Below, in pieces: positions 1 through 12,800 of a stretch of 64,000 nt of DNA. This stretch comes from Branchiostoma floridae. Lineage: Eukaryota; Chordata; Leptocardii; Amphioxiformes; Branchiostomatidae. The DNA is taken from contig NC_049986.1 in the NCBI RefSeq assembly GCF_000003815.2, positions 20,002,110 through 20,066,109 of the forward strand, read 5' to 3'. Each line of letters begins with the position of its first letter. Within the stretch, counting starts at the first letter, position 1. The position numbers and the translations under genes were made by a program. Under the pieces are notes generated by a model. The model saw only the letters and a list, made by a program, of their open reading frames with translations. It was not told the DNA's origin and made no database searches.

Positions 1-842
1 CTAACTTGGTGTTGGTTACGTAAAGTTTAGTTTTTTTCCACAATGTCATTTACCAACACAGATGAACTTTCATGCTAAGGGTCATAGACCTGTTTCATCA
101 TTTAGTACTACACTCCTAACAAACTCTGTTCAAATATGGTGTGCACCAAAGGCATGGGTTTCCAAGCACCAAGAAAGACTGAATATTTTCAAGTACTTGC
201 CAAGTCCAGATCTCAATTTAGACAAGACAGCTGACATACATATATGTATATTTCATCTATCCTGTCCCTGTTTTAAGTCCTATTTTTGCTGCATTTTCTT
301 TGTTTAAAGCAGTTTTGTAATCTTCCAGTGATCAGGAAAAGGTTTCTTTGTCTCTGTCAACTTTGACAGCATAAGTACACTAAGTACATGTACTTGAATG
401 GTATGACATTGCCAAAATTGACACAGGCATTTGGCACAGAACGAATGGCAAACGGAGCAAAATGGCAGATATGGGAAAACAGGAATAAGAATGAAATCAT
501 CAAGGTAAAACCATGAAACAGGTCTGTGTTAGCTTACGTCGCTACCCAGGCATTGGTTAGGCCCCACTGTGGTATGGAATGTAGTCATTTAGAGACCACC
601 CCAATGCCTGGGGAGCAAGGCTATAACGTGTCATACAGTCAAACCTGTACAACTGACCAACCACCTTTACATTAGGACCACCTGCCCAATGTGACCACTT
701 TTTGATGATCTGATAGACATTTTTTCCATTGACACAAGCCTTAAGAATCATGTCTATAGTGACCACCTCTTTACATAGATTTGATCAGCCCATGGAGAGA
801 TCTTCTTGAACAGGTCTGACTGTAAACATTTGCTGACTAACT
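1..842. other. 3' flank of gene A with one short transposon
   Basis: I see no gene before the stop codon of gene A. The only clear structure is the inverted-repeat element at 634-824. A 12-bp inverted repeat (CCCAGGCATTGG and its complement) spans about 545-612. Confidence 0.5.
634..824. mobile_element. Short TA-flanked element with TACAGTCAAACCTG termini
   Basis: The left end TACAGTCAAACCTGTAC and right end ACAGGTCTGACTGTA are inverted repeats beginning with TA, as expected for Tc1/mariner/pogo-type insertion at TA. The interior has CCACCT...GTGACCACT motifs shared with the elements at 18004-18906, 34600-34770 and 62570-63520. It codes for nothing. Confidence 0.7.
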
Positions 843-3800
843 CTAGATAAAGACTGTGAGAGCGCTGAGGGTCACCCCAACTTTGGCCAGCTCCGAGTTT
901 GACACGATCACCTTCTTCAGGTCAGCAAGTTTAGCCTCGATGACCTGTAGAATAATGAGAGAAAGAAACAGAAAGGTGATATCGATCCTAGTATAGAAGA
1001 GTTTTAAAATGTAAAATGTTCATTCCGTTACAATCTGTAATTCTAAGGATGGAGTCTGCTATCACAGAGATTTCTGACAACAAAGTTTTTTTTCCAACAA
1101 CAGACACTGGACATGTCCAAGGTGCTGAATTCTGTGTTCTGCTGTGCTGCCATTCGATGGATGTTTCCTTTTAACTTAGAAGTTTGTCCTTCTCAACAGA
1201 ATGCTTTTAATCGTCTTAAGAATCTTTCAGGATTTTGTTGTCGCTAAAGTCTGCTAAAACCACTGTCAAGAAGGACTGTGTAAACTACCAACAACATCAG
1301 CCCTAAAAAAGGACAGAGGTCTGGTCAAAAGCAATGTAATTTTAGTGATTTAACTCATAGTATTCCAGATTCTTTGAATGGTGCTACATGCACTCTACCT
1401 CCCTGTACTTTTTGTACTTTTACTCCATTTGCAAACACATTAACTATCATTAACCCCACCTCTGTGCTTTTAGGAATCTCCTCCTGAGTTCTGTGCACCA
1501 GAGAGCCATTGACAAACACACAGTCCACCGCCGAGTCCTCGGGTAGACACAGCACCTTGTACTTGTACTCTGCCTTCTCAATGATTTGCTGTGATAAGGT
1601 AGAAAATAAAACACACTGTGAGATACATAGACTGGAGAATTTTAATGCAATGGCCTTAAGGGTTGCTAAAATTAATTGTCCTTAAACAACAAAAATTGTA
1701 AGAACATCAATTCCAACATTAGAGTCTGGTATTCGAATTTAGCCAGCGGCACATTGGTGCCCTAAAAGCGTGTTAAAATCATATTAATGAAGCCTTTGTG
1801 ATTATAATAAAGGTAGAAACCTGTATGATGAATACAGACTAGTCTGGAACACCCATATTAAGTGTTATCATGACCAAGGCACCGGTATGCAATCATGTAA
1901 AGATTCTTCAAAGCTTTCACAAACATCAAAATTGTCAATGTTTTACAGGTTGTTTTACAGGATAAGTTCTTACTTTGATAACACTCTAAGCATCATTCCT
2001 CTATCAAAACAGAAAACATGATATAGAACACCAAATACTACTTCTAAAAGATATTGACAGTTTTCCTTCAATTAAAACTTCAGGTTATTTTGTAGAGTAA
2101 CTTGAAGATTTACTTCGATGACCCTCTGAGCGTCCTCCCCCTCCCCTGCTGCGATGATGTCAGGCCCTGCCATGGACAGGTAACTCTGCAGGGGGCGGTC
2201 TCCCTGGATGTACAGGGATGTCACCTAGGTAACAACCAATCACAGTGTGAATAGAGTAACCTGATATGGACAGGTAACTGCAGGGGGCGGTCTCCCTGGA
2301 TGTACAGGGATGTCACCTAGGCAACAAACAACCAATTAGGAGGCTCTCATGGTAATATGATGTATACCCTACCATACATGTTGTATATGGCCAGGCAACT
2401 CTGCAGGCACTTGGGATAATGTGATATCTAGTGGCTATGTCAAGCCCTGCCATGTATGGACAGGTTACTCTGGATGAACAGGGATGTCAACAAACAACCA
2501 ATCAGGAGGCACTCAGAATAATGTGATATCTACCTCCATGTAGAATTATACCCTGCTACTGAAACTTGCTGACCTACATGTTATGTTATTTGTAATTGGT
2601 ATTACAAGTTAAAAGACATTACTACGAAATGTAAAGTTTATTGCAAATTCTTGCCCGTGGGCTGAAAACAATATCACAAGTGTCTAATCTCGTCTAAAAC
2701 TAGTAAAAGCTAATTCTAGATCCTGGGTTATTGGGTTCGATGCCTTTTTCGACGACAGTGGAAGACGAAAGATCCCACCTTTTCCATTATGTGTCTGATG
2801 TTAGAAGGAGAATTGGTTTCTTGTTGTCAGTGAATGTAAAGAAGTTTGGGTGGAATTTGGTGGTCTCTTCAAACAGCTCTTTTCTTTCGTGATCGTAGAA
2901 AGAGCAGTTTGACATCAAATGTGTTTCGTCTTCCACCACGTTTGACGTGCATTGTTTGCACGTTCTTTCACACACAGGTAGTACATGTAGCTACAAAACA
3001 AAGTATTTTGAATTCGCACCTGGAAGTCTGGGAAGACTCGTGCAAGGAGCCTGGCGCCGGCGTCGTTCTTCGGAGCGGGTTTCTCCTTCTTCCTGCTGGG
3101 CATCCTGCGGGTTGGGCTCTGCGGCGCGTTGTTGTTGCTTTCCGTCACTCGCACGAAAAACTCCCTGCCTGAAAAACAATAATAATAATAATATGTACTG
3201 GTCTTAGGTGCAAATGTACAGTTCTTATCGAGCAGAACTGTCATCGGCACACCAAATCAGTGTGTGTCGTCATCAATGTCCTTGTACATCCCATTCCACT
3301 GTGCCTTGTCCGCTGCATGCATGGTCCTGCAGGCATTTCAGCATATAAGGTGCCAGCTTGACATTCTGATTGCCTGAAAAACTACGGCAATATAAGATGT
3401 TTTTATCATGTGAATATCGCTCTTTGGAGCGGTTTTCTCCTTCTTCTTGCTAGGCAGCCTGCAGGTTGGGCTCTGCGGCGCGTTGTTGTTGCTCTCCGTC
3501 ACTCACACGAAAAACTCCCTGCCTGAAAAACAACAGCAATATAAGATGTTTTTATCATGTGAATATTGTTCTTCGTTAATTCACAGTTAGGATGAATCCT
3601 GTTTTCCAACAAGATCTCTCTCACATCTTTCTCCAGTGTCACTGATGACTTGAAGACACCGGATGGCTGTCTGAAACGTCTGACCATTTCCAAAACCATA
3701 TCCAGTTGCCTGAGTAACTGCTTTTTGGCGTATCTTATTACCTGGATGTCTAGTCTTCATTGACGTAAAGTACTTCTTCTTGATAGTATTCTAGTCATAA

Positions 3801-6800
3801 TCTGAACAGCAGCGCCCCCATGTGACTCACCAGTGAACAGCACGTCCCTGCCGTCCAGCGTAGCCTCGATATCCCTCAGTTCCGCCACATTCCCCGCCCC
3901 CAGCTGTTCCTCCAGAACTTCCTTCACTGCCTTCAGCTGCATGGGGAAACAGACATACAAATAAACAAATAAACAAACAAACAAATTATTAAAATGCTTT
4001 TGAGATGTCCCTCAGTTCAGCCACATTCCCCGCCCCCAGCTGTTCCTCCAGCACTTCCTTCATTGCCTTCAACTGGGGAAACAAACAAACAAACAAATGA
4101 ATTTTTAAAATGTTTTTTTGAGATGTTCAAGGTATGCTCCTTTCTCCTTCACAAATTACTGTTGAAAGCGCATCTGAAACAATGATGATGATGAATTTAT
4201 TGTCACAGTAAAAATCAGTTCAGTTAATCTCTTTTCTTTCTACCTGATCAGAAGTTTTAGTTTAAGTAAGTCCTCAACAATTTTTTTTCTTCAATAATTC
4301 AGTGTTTGTTTCCTTCATTCTCTTGGCTCTCAGTGTTTTCTTGTTTTAATTTTTGCTTTAACAGATGCTTATAATTTCATACTACATGTATCTTCAAGTA
4401 TAAAATGCAGGTAGAAGAGCCTGACTGAGACCTGGGCTGAGATTACAGCTAGGATCGTAAAACATCTTAATTTGTGGTCCTACTTCAAAAACTTAACTTT
4501 CACCTCCCAGACCCACTTGAAAATCAGAGCCACCTACCAACCAAAGATTGTTGTTATAAACACTTCTCCTAATCACCCTTCACCTGCCACTGTTTCCAAC
4601 ATGCTCACTTACGCAGGGTAATGGTAAAACAAACACTTAGTCAACTTAACAACTTAAACATACAAAAATGTACAAGTGCTTAGAACTGCTGTCAATGACG
4701 TTTTGTAATTTAGGGGACCATTTATTTTATGACCTTTCCAGCTAGTATTCCCTTTAGAAGTCAGATCATTTTACAATTCTGTGTATTCGGTGACAAGTCA
4801 ATAATGGCTAATTCATTTCAATTTACATGTTTTTAAGAAAGCTGAAATGAAATGAAAAATGTTTCTGATTTTAAAATCTTATAAAAGGTAGATATCTTTT
4901 GTTCATTCAAATTGTATTTTCATTACCTTTCAAAATCAAAGATTATGTTCAAGTGCATCATCACCCTAGCTGTGGTATCAATGAAACACCCCCTGGCCTT
5001 GGCGCACTACTAAGGCATTAATGAATCTCCCCTTCAGCCATGTTGCTGCTGTAAAAGTCTCTATATATAGAGTAAAGGCTGTGAAACACCCCCTGGCCTT
5101 GGCCCACTACTAGGACATTAATGAATCTCCCCTTCACTCAATGTTGTTGCTGTAAAAGTTGGGTATAAATAAGTCAGAGTAAAGGCTGGAGGCAGTCTGT
5201 GTAATCACCAACTCCTCTGCAGCGTAGCAACGCTCTAATCGACAATTCTACCCACTCAAAGAAGGCAATTCCAGACCTTGCAGGGCTCAAAATACTTTTT
5301 TCCTGCATATCTGCAAAGTTACCTGCACCAGACAAATTTGACCTGCACCACTCTGAATTTAGGATGTATAACAACACTCTAATCAACAATTTTAACCACT
5401 CAAAGAAGGCAATTCCAGACCATTCGGAGAACCCTTGTCAGGGCTTAAAATACTTTTTTTCTACATACCTGCCATGTTACCTGCACCAGTCTGAATTTAG
5501 AAAGTATAACAACACTCTAATCAACAATTCTAACCACTCAGGGAAGGCAATTTCAGACCATTCTAAAACCCTTGTCAAGGCTTGAAATACTTTTTCTGCA
5601 TACCTGCCATGTTACCTGCACCAGTCTGAATTTAGGAAGTATAGCAACACTCTAATCGACAATTCTACCCACTCAGGGAAGGCAATTCGGAGAACCCTTG
5701 TCAGGGCTCGAAATACTATTTTATGCATACCTGCAAATTATTACTGGCACCAGACAAATTTTACCTGCACCACTCTGAATTTAGGAAGTATAGCAACACT
5801 CTAATTGACAATTTTACCCACTCAGGGAAGGCAATTCCAGACCATTCTCAGAACCCTTTCAGGGCTTGAAATACTTTTTTCTGCATACCTGCAATGTTAA
5901 CTGCACCAGACAAATTTTACCTGCACCACTCTGAATTTAGGAAGTATGGATCATACTAAAATTAATGCTAGTTTACCTTTATCTGTTGGGTAATCTATAT
6001 TTCGTTGCTTTTAAAAATAGGGTATTTAGGCACATCAAATCAACAGGTGGTAGTTTTAAACTGCAATATACTGAAAATATTGCAATTTGAAACTAACGTC
6101 CGTCAACGTGATGTCCCAAAATATCCTGTTTTTAAAAGCAACGGATATAGATTACCCAACGGATAAAAGTGACCATTACATGGACCAGTGCAGGTTAGGT
6201 GCAGGTAGACATCAGAAATACCTGCACAGCTCCAATGTTACCTGCTCTAACATGGTAGTGCTATTTCGATCCCTGCTTGTTATAAGCCAAGATTCGTGTT
6301 GATTTAGCAGAGTAAAGCTGGCAGAACGGCCTGGCGATTAGGTCCATCGGTAATGACGGCAGTTTGAGCACAAATTCATCCCCAAGCAATTACTGAAGAT
6401 TGGGGATTATGGAGACCTTGGCATTCTGTCAGCAGTAAACTTGGTGTCCTTTATGCCATAACAATTCTATTTGTCCTTCAGGGCACAGCAATTTTACTTG
6501 TAGATTCTTGGATTTTGACAAGACATATTGTAAAGCCAACATGTCAAAACAGAACTCTTTTAAACACATGTACCTCATAGTCTGACACTGTGCATGAACA
6601 AACTTAAAATGAGAAAAGTATGTGAAAAAGAAAAAAATAGCTGCAATGGTACCAGGTAGACACCAGAAATACCTGCACAGCTCCAATTTCACATGCACTA
6701 ACATGGTAGTGCTATTTCGAGCCTTTCTTGTTTAAAGCAAGTTAAGCAACCATGTTGATTTAGCGGAGGAAAGCTGGCAGAACAGCCCGGCGATTAGGCC

Positions 6801-9800
6801 CATCGGTAATGACGGCAGTTTGAGCACAAATTCATCCCCGAGCAATTACTGAAGATTGGGGATTATGGAGACCTTGGCATTCTGTCAGCAGTAAACTTGG
6901 TGTCCTTTCAGGTTAGGCCATAACAAATGTATTTTTTGGTTCTACTGAAAAGTCTCAGACCGATCCTATCAAACACCATTTACAAACAAGTCAGGGTTCT
7001 AGTCAGGATTTTATTTTAGCGTAGTGGGAATGGCATGGTAGCAAAGCGACTAATCAGGAGATTGGTGTGGAAGGGGGGGTCTTGGTCCTTCCACAGTGAG
7101 ATTTGAAGATGTAGAGTTAAAAGTTAGGATTTTGGGGTCAGTTTTGAGTGGCAAATCATCATTTTTCATTGTTCAGACATTTATCAGTCATTGTTGAACA
7201 AGCAAATGACAGCAAAGCACCACTACACTAGTTAAAAAGTAGCATAGTGGCCCTTATTTTAGCGTAGGGGTCACAAATTTTAGCGTAGTGGCCCTTATTT
7301 TTAAGCGTAGGGGTCACAAATTTTAGCGTAGTGGCCCTTATTTTAGCGTAGGGGTCACAAATTTTAACGTAGTGGCCCACTACGCTAAAATGCACTAGCT
7401 AGAACCCTGCAAGTAAACCCCCTGTTTGAGGAACAATGTCTCCATGATTCATCATCCTATGCAGGGACATCCAACCGGCGAAACCGGGTAACCCTGCTTT
7501 TTCAACCATCACCCTTAGTTCCTGACCAGATATTATTGAGCTTATCCTTATGTATGTGAGATCCCTTTTGAAAACTGAAAGGTCTATTCTCTGATTGGCT
7601 GACAGCTGGTTTGTGGCGACGCCCACAGGAACTAAGGGTGACGGTTGAGAAAGCAGGGTACATCCAGACAGGCGGTCTCTCCATTGGATGTCCCTGCTTA
7701 GGAAGAATTGCATATGATTGAACAGCTTTGATATTGGTCTATTGTAAGTGATAATGAAAAAGTTGATATCCATCATCACCTCTTTCCTGCGGTCGGGATT
7801 GGTCGGCCGCGTAACGAATGCTATCCCATCAACCACCACGGCGGTGTCCGCCACGCACGCGCATCCCGGGCACTCCTCATCGGCGGGAATGGTGATCACT
7901 CGCAATCCCAGGGTCCTCAGCGTGTCCACGTACGTGGTCCACTCATCTCGGGCCTGAAAACAATTGTAAGATAAAGATTAGATAAGAATATAAAATCATA
8001 AGAGATTGACACAACAAGTTACTACCATCTTTTCAACATCTACATCAGAGCTGACTACAACCATGAACAGAGACGGTGGGCGCCATAGGCTTCCTGCAAC
8101 GTATGATCCACTGCTTACTGAGTCACGTGTTCTATCTGCATACTAACGTGATGTCACAACAGCAGTGGACTGTTCATTCCTTGACAAAGACGTGCTGTTC
8201 AGTGCTGTAAAATTTGGGTGAGTCCAATTTTGGTGTTGGAATTATTACACTATTTACAGTTCAATATTAACCTTTTCAAGATGTCAACCTGGAGACCATA
8301 CTGTAACTTGTGTGTAAGGTTTGAATCCTGACACTTTGTTCCCATGTCTCCCAGGGCTGTTGACTCGTTCATTGATTTCTACGGCCAGTCCCTTGTACAC
8401 GTCTATGTAGAGTTAATTTGGACATCCCATCTCCCGTCACGACTTCACTGATGCCACGCAATTAATTATCAACTGTATATAGATCAGGTATCTGATTGTC
8501 CAATTGATTTTAATTTTCTTTGTTCACCACAGATTTATCAACCTGATGAAACTCAGAGATCTAGTTTGAAAATTTTCTTCCCAGCCTGCATGTTTCTGTC
8601 TGTGAAAGCCAGAGCCAATGATTAAACTATGAACAGGCTTAAGCTACCTGAAAAGTAATACACTCAGGACTGTGTTGGCTGTTACTAAGTGTGTTAGCTT
8701 CAACGACTCGATCATTGATTTCTATACCAGAGAAATACATATTGGCAAAGCATCCCTCCCAGTCCGTCAGTCTCTCACCCCCCATCTGCTTAGGCTTAGG
8801 TCACAATTCGAAAAAGGGGCCTTGCCGGGCAATTCACGGGCTGTTTTTTGGCACTTTCGGGCGTGACCCCTGCGTTGCCCTGTGGGACACTCGCGGCTGC
8901 CGGGGTATTTTGAGGCCCGGCCGGGACCCTGGTTCAATTTAAGTCTGAGTTAAAATGAACCAGGGACCCGCTCGTACAACCACCCCGCGACCTAATCGTG
9001 ACAACACCGAGAGGGACCCCTCCGGTTGCCGGCAGTCTGTCGGAATAAATTCGTTACGTCAAAGACCAGGTTTACGGAATAAAAGTGTGTAATTCGTAAC
9101 ACCGGGTCAAATATGTGACGTCACAGATCACGTGAAAGGACAATAGCCGTGAACTTACACGTATCACACAGTTCTCGTATTACAGTGGAGTTAAGTGCAT
9201 AGCGCTATACCAAGGGAAAGGAGAAGACCAGGGGAAACAGCCCTTAGCCCACTAGGCAGGCGGAAGAATTCAGCAACAGAAACTTCTGCAGACAAGGGCT
9301 GAACAGAGGGGGATAGGACAACACACCACGCAACAGACCACATAATAGGCTGCATCACTGAGAAGCAGGACGAACAGATAGCCTCCTTCATAGAAAGCTT
9401 CTATGTTTTTTACGATATTACAACCCCAGACTATAGAAACAAGCTGAAGAAAGATGTTTGGCTGAAGAAGGACGTTTCCTCTGCAATTGGCCGACGGAAC
9501 GCCAAACTTGCAGTCATTCGGACCCATAAGCCATTTTTTTTTCGTTTTACAAATATAAAAATATAGGCCTCAACAGTTTGGCAAGTCATCCGCCGACATT
9601 AAAAATTCCAATAACATGTTTATTTAGTTTAGGTTAGAAACGTAACAGTGCCGCACGTCAGTGCGAGTGCGAGGAAAAGTTGGCGAAAAAAACCGTGCCG
9701 CAGTGAACGGACCCCGACGTACCGCACCAGTACTCCAAGTTCAATGATGTACTACCTTAAGTGAATGCAGGCAATGCTTGTTTTTATACCCCTTAAAGAG

Positions 9801-12800
9801 TGCCCACCAGGAGCCTGCCTGGTTCCCTGCCGTTGTTCGCAGGGCATGCGGCAGGGACCCTACAACTGCCCCACCGGGCTGTGAGAGACAAACGTTACCC
9901 TGTCGGACCCCGCAGGGGTGACTACAGGACACCGTCAGAACATCTGACGGGTGTCTGCCGGAGACGAACCTAGGAATGTGGAAATTTTTTAAAGAAAAAT
10001 GACGGGGTGTCCGCCGGAACACTCCGGGACCCCCACGGGGCAGCGCGAAGGCAACGTTTGATTGTGACCACGACCGCCGGTAAACAGCCGGTGTCCGCCC
10101 GACTTCAGAGCCCGGCCGGGGCTACATCCCTGACGGGCACCGGGCCAATTGTGACCCTAGCCTTAACGTGTCTGCATTGACTGCATACAATCAATTATCG
10201 ACTGTGAAGACCAGGCATTTGATTGTCTGATTCAGTGATTGTCTCTAATTTTCTCACGTTATATGATATAATCATACTGAGCTTCTTCGTTACCAGTCAG
10301 TGACAGCCAAAGCCAATGATTACACGTCTAGTATGAATGGGCTAATTTGGCTAACGAAACTTAAAGATGCTCCTATGTCTGGGCTGTTAGCTTCAATGAC
10401 TATTTCATTGATTTCTACACCAGAGAAATACATATTGGCAAGGCTTCCCTCCAAGACGTAACACCTCGACGCAAAGTTAATTTGAACACCCCATCTCCCA
10501 AACACGTCTTCATTCACTCTGCACAATCAATTACCGACTGCAGGCATTTTACTGTCTGATTCAGGGAGCGTCTTTTCAGTGGAATTACTGATTGTCTAAT
10601 TCGGTAATTTTCTTAATGTTACATGATCATAGCTTTTTCCCTGCCTGTGACAGCCAAAGTCAATGATTACAGTCATCTAGTAGTATGAATATGGTTATTA
10701 GCTACCGTAACTACTTGAAGCTAGCTATAGTGTGTCTGGGCTGTTAGCTTCAATGACTCGATCATTGATTTCTATATACCAGAAAAATACATATTGACAA
10801 TGCCTCCCTCCCAGTCTGTTAATAAAAGTGTTATACATCGACGCAGAGTTAATTTGAACACCCCTTCTCCCAAACATGTTTTCATTCACTCAACAAAATC
10901 AAGTACTGACTTTGCATTGACCAGGCAATTTTGATCGTCTGATTCAGTGAATCATTTTCTTAAGTTATCAATATGTGATACATGTATAATCATACCTTAA
11001 ATAATCTTCCCTGCCTGTTATGGCCAAAGTCAATGATTACATGTCTAGTATGAATAGGGTTATTAGCTACCTGAACTAAGATGCTCTTGTGTCTGGTTGT
11101 TAGCTTCAATGACTTTTTTATTGATCAAAACCCTAGCAAAATACATGTTGGCAACACCTCCCTCCAAGACGTAACACCTCGACGCAAAGTTAATTTGAAC
11201 ACCCCATCTCCCAAACATGTCTTCATCGACTCAACAAAATCAATTACCGACTGTACAGGCATTTTACTGTCTGATTCAGTGAGTGTCTTTTCAGTTGAAT
11301 TACTAATTGTCTAATTCGGTAATTTTCTTTGTTATATGATATAATCATAGCTTCTTCCCTGCTAAATGTGATGGCCAAAGTCAATGATTACAGTCATCTA
11401 GTAGTATGAATAGTGTTATTAGCTATCGCAACTACTTGAAGCTAGTGTGTCTGGGCTGTTAGCTTCAATGACTTGTTCATTGATTTCTACACCAGAAGAA
11501 CTATATTGGCTACGCCTCCCTCCCTGAGTCCGTTACACATCGAAGCAGAGTTAATTTGGATCTCCCAAACATGTCTTCATCGACTCTACACAATCATGTC
11601 AATCAATTATCGACTTTGCAGACCTGTCATTTGATTGTCTGATTCAGTGATTTTCCCTAATTTTGTTAAGTTATATAATATATTATAGCCTATGATGGTC
11701 AAAGTCAATGATTACAGTCATCTAGTAGTATGAATAGGGTTATTAGCTACCGTAACTACTTGAAGCTAGTGTGTCTGGGCTGTTAGCTTCAATGACTTGT
11801 TCATTGAATTCTACACCTGTCCAGAAGAATACATATTGGCTACGCATCCCTCCCTGAGTCCGTTACACCTCGACACAGAGTTAATTTGGGCACACCATCT
11901 CCTAAAGTTGGTAATTGATTGTCTAGAGTCCGAAGACGGCGTGTTCAAATTAACTTTGCATGGATGTGTAACGGAGTCTGGACTGGGAGAAATGTGTTGT
12001 CAATATGTGTTAATGGCTAAGTGTAGAAATCAATGAAAGAGTCAGGGGCTTAAACAGTTGGCCAGACACCGTGAGGAGCATGTTAGTTCAGTTAGCTAAA
12101 ATGATTCATATACTAAGTCTAGTTTTATTATTGGCTTTGGCGGTCAGAGGCAGGGAAGAAGCTATGATTAATGTTATATGACATATAACATACTAAGAAA
12201 ACTAAAGATAATGATTAACTGAATGAGACAATCATTGCCTGGTCTGTACAGTCGAAGATTGATTTTGTTGAGTCAATGAAGACATGTGTACAGACTAGTT
12301 ACTAATAGTTTTTTGATTGTATAATTCAGTGAATTTCTTTCTTTATAAATTATGTGATATAATTAAATAAATTATATAATATAATTAGTATTAGCTTCTT
12401 GCCTGCCTGTGATGGCCAAAGCCAATGGTTACAGTCACTTTGTCTAGTAATAGTATGAAATTCAATACACTTAGTATTAGCTATCTGAACATAGAGGCTC
12501 CTGTGTCTGCCCAACTGCTTAAGCCCCAATGACTTTTTCATTGATTTCTATGTCTAGCAAAATACATATTGGCAATGCCTCCCTCCCAGTCCGTTACACA
12601 TCAACGCAGAGTTAATTTGGACACCCCATCTTGGGCAGACATGTCTTCATTGAGTCTACATCAATTATCGACTGTGAAGACCAGAGACAATTTTTATTGT
12701 CTGATTCGGTGCCTTTCTTTAATTTCCCTATCATAATAAGCTTCTTCCCTGCCTATGAGTGACAGCCAAAGCCAATTATTACATGTCTCGTATGAAAAGG

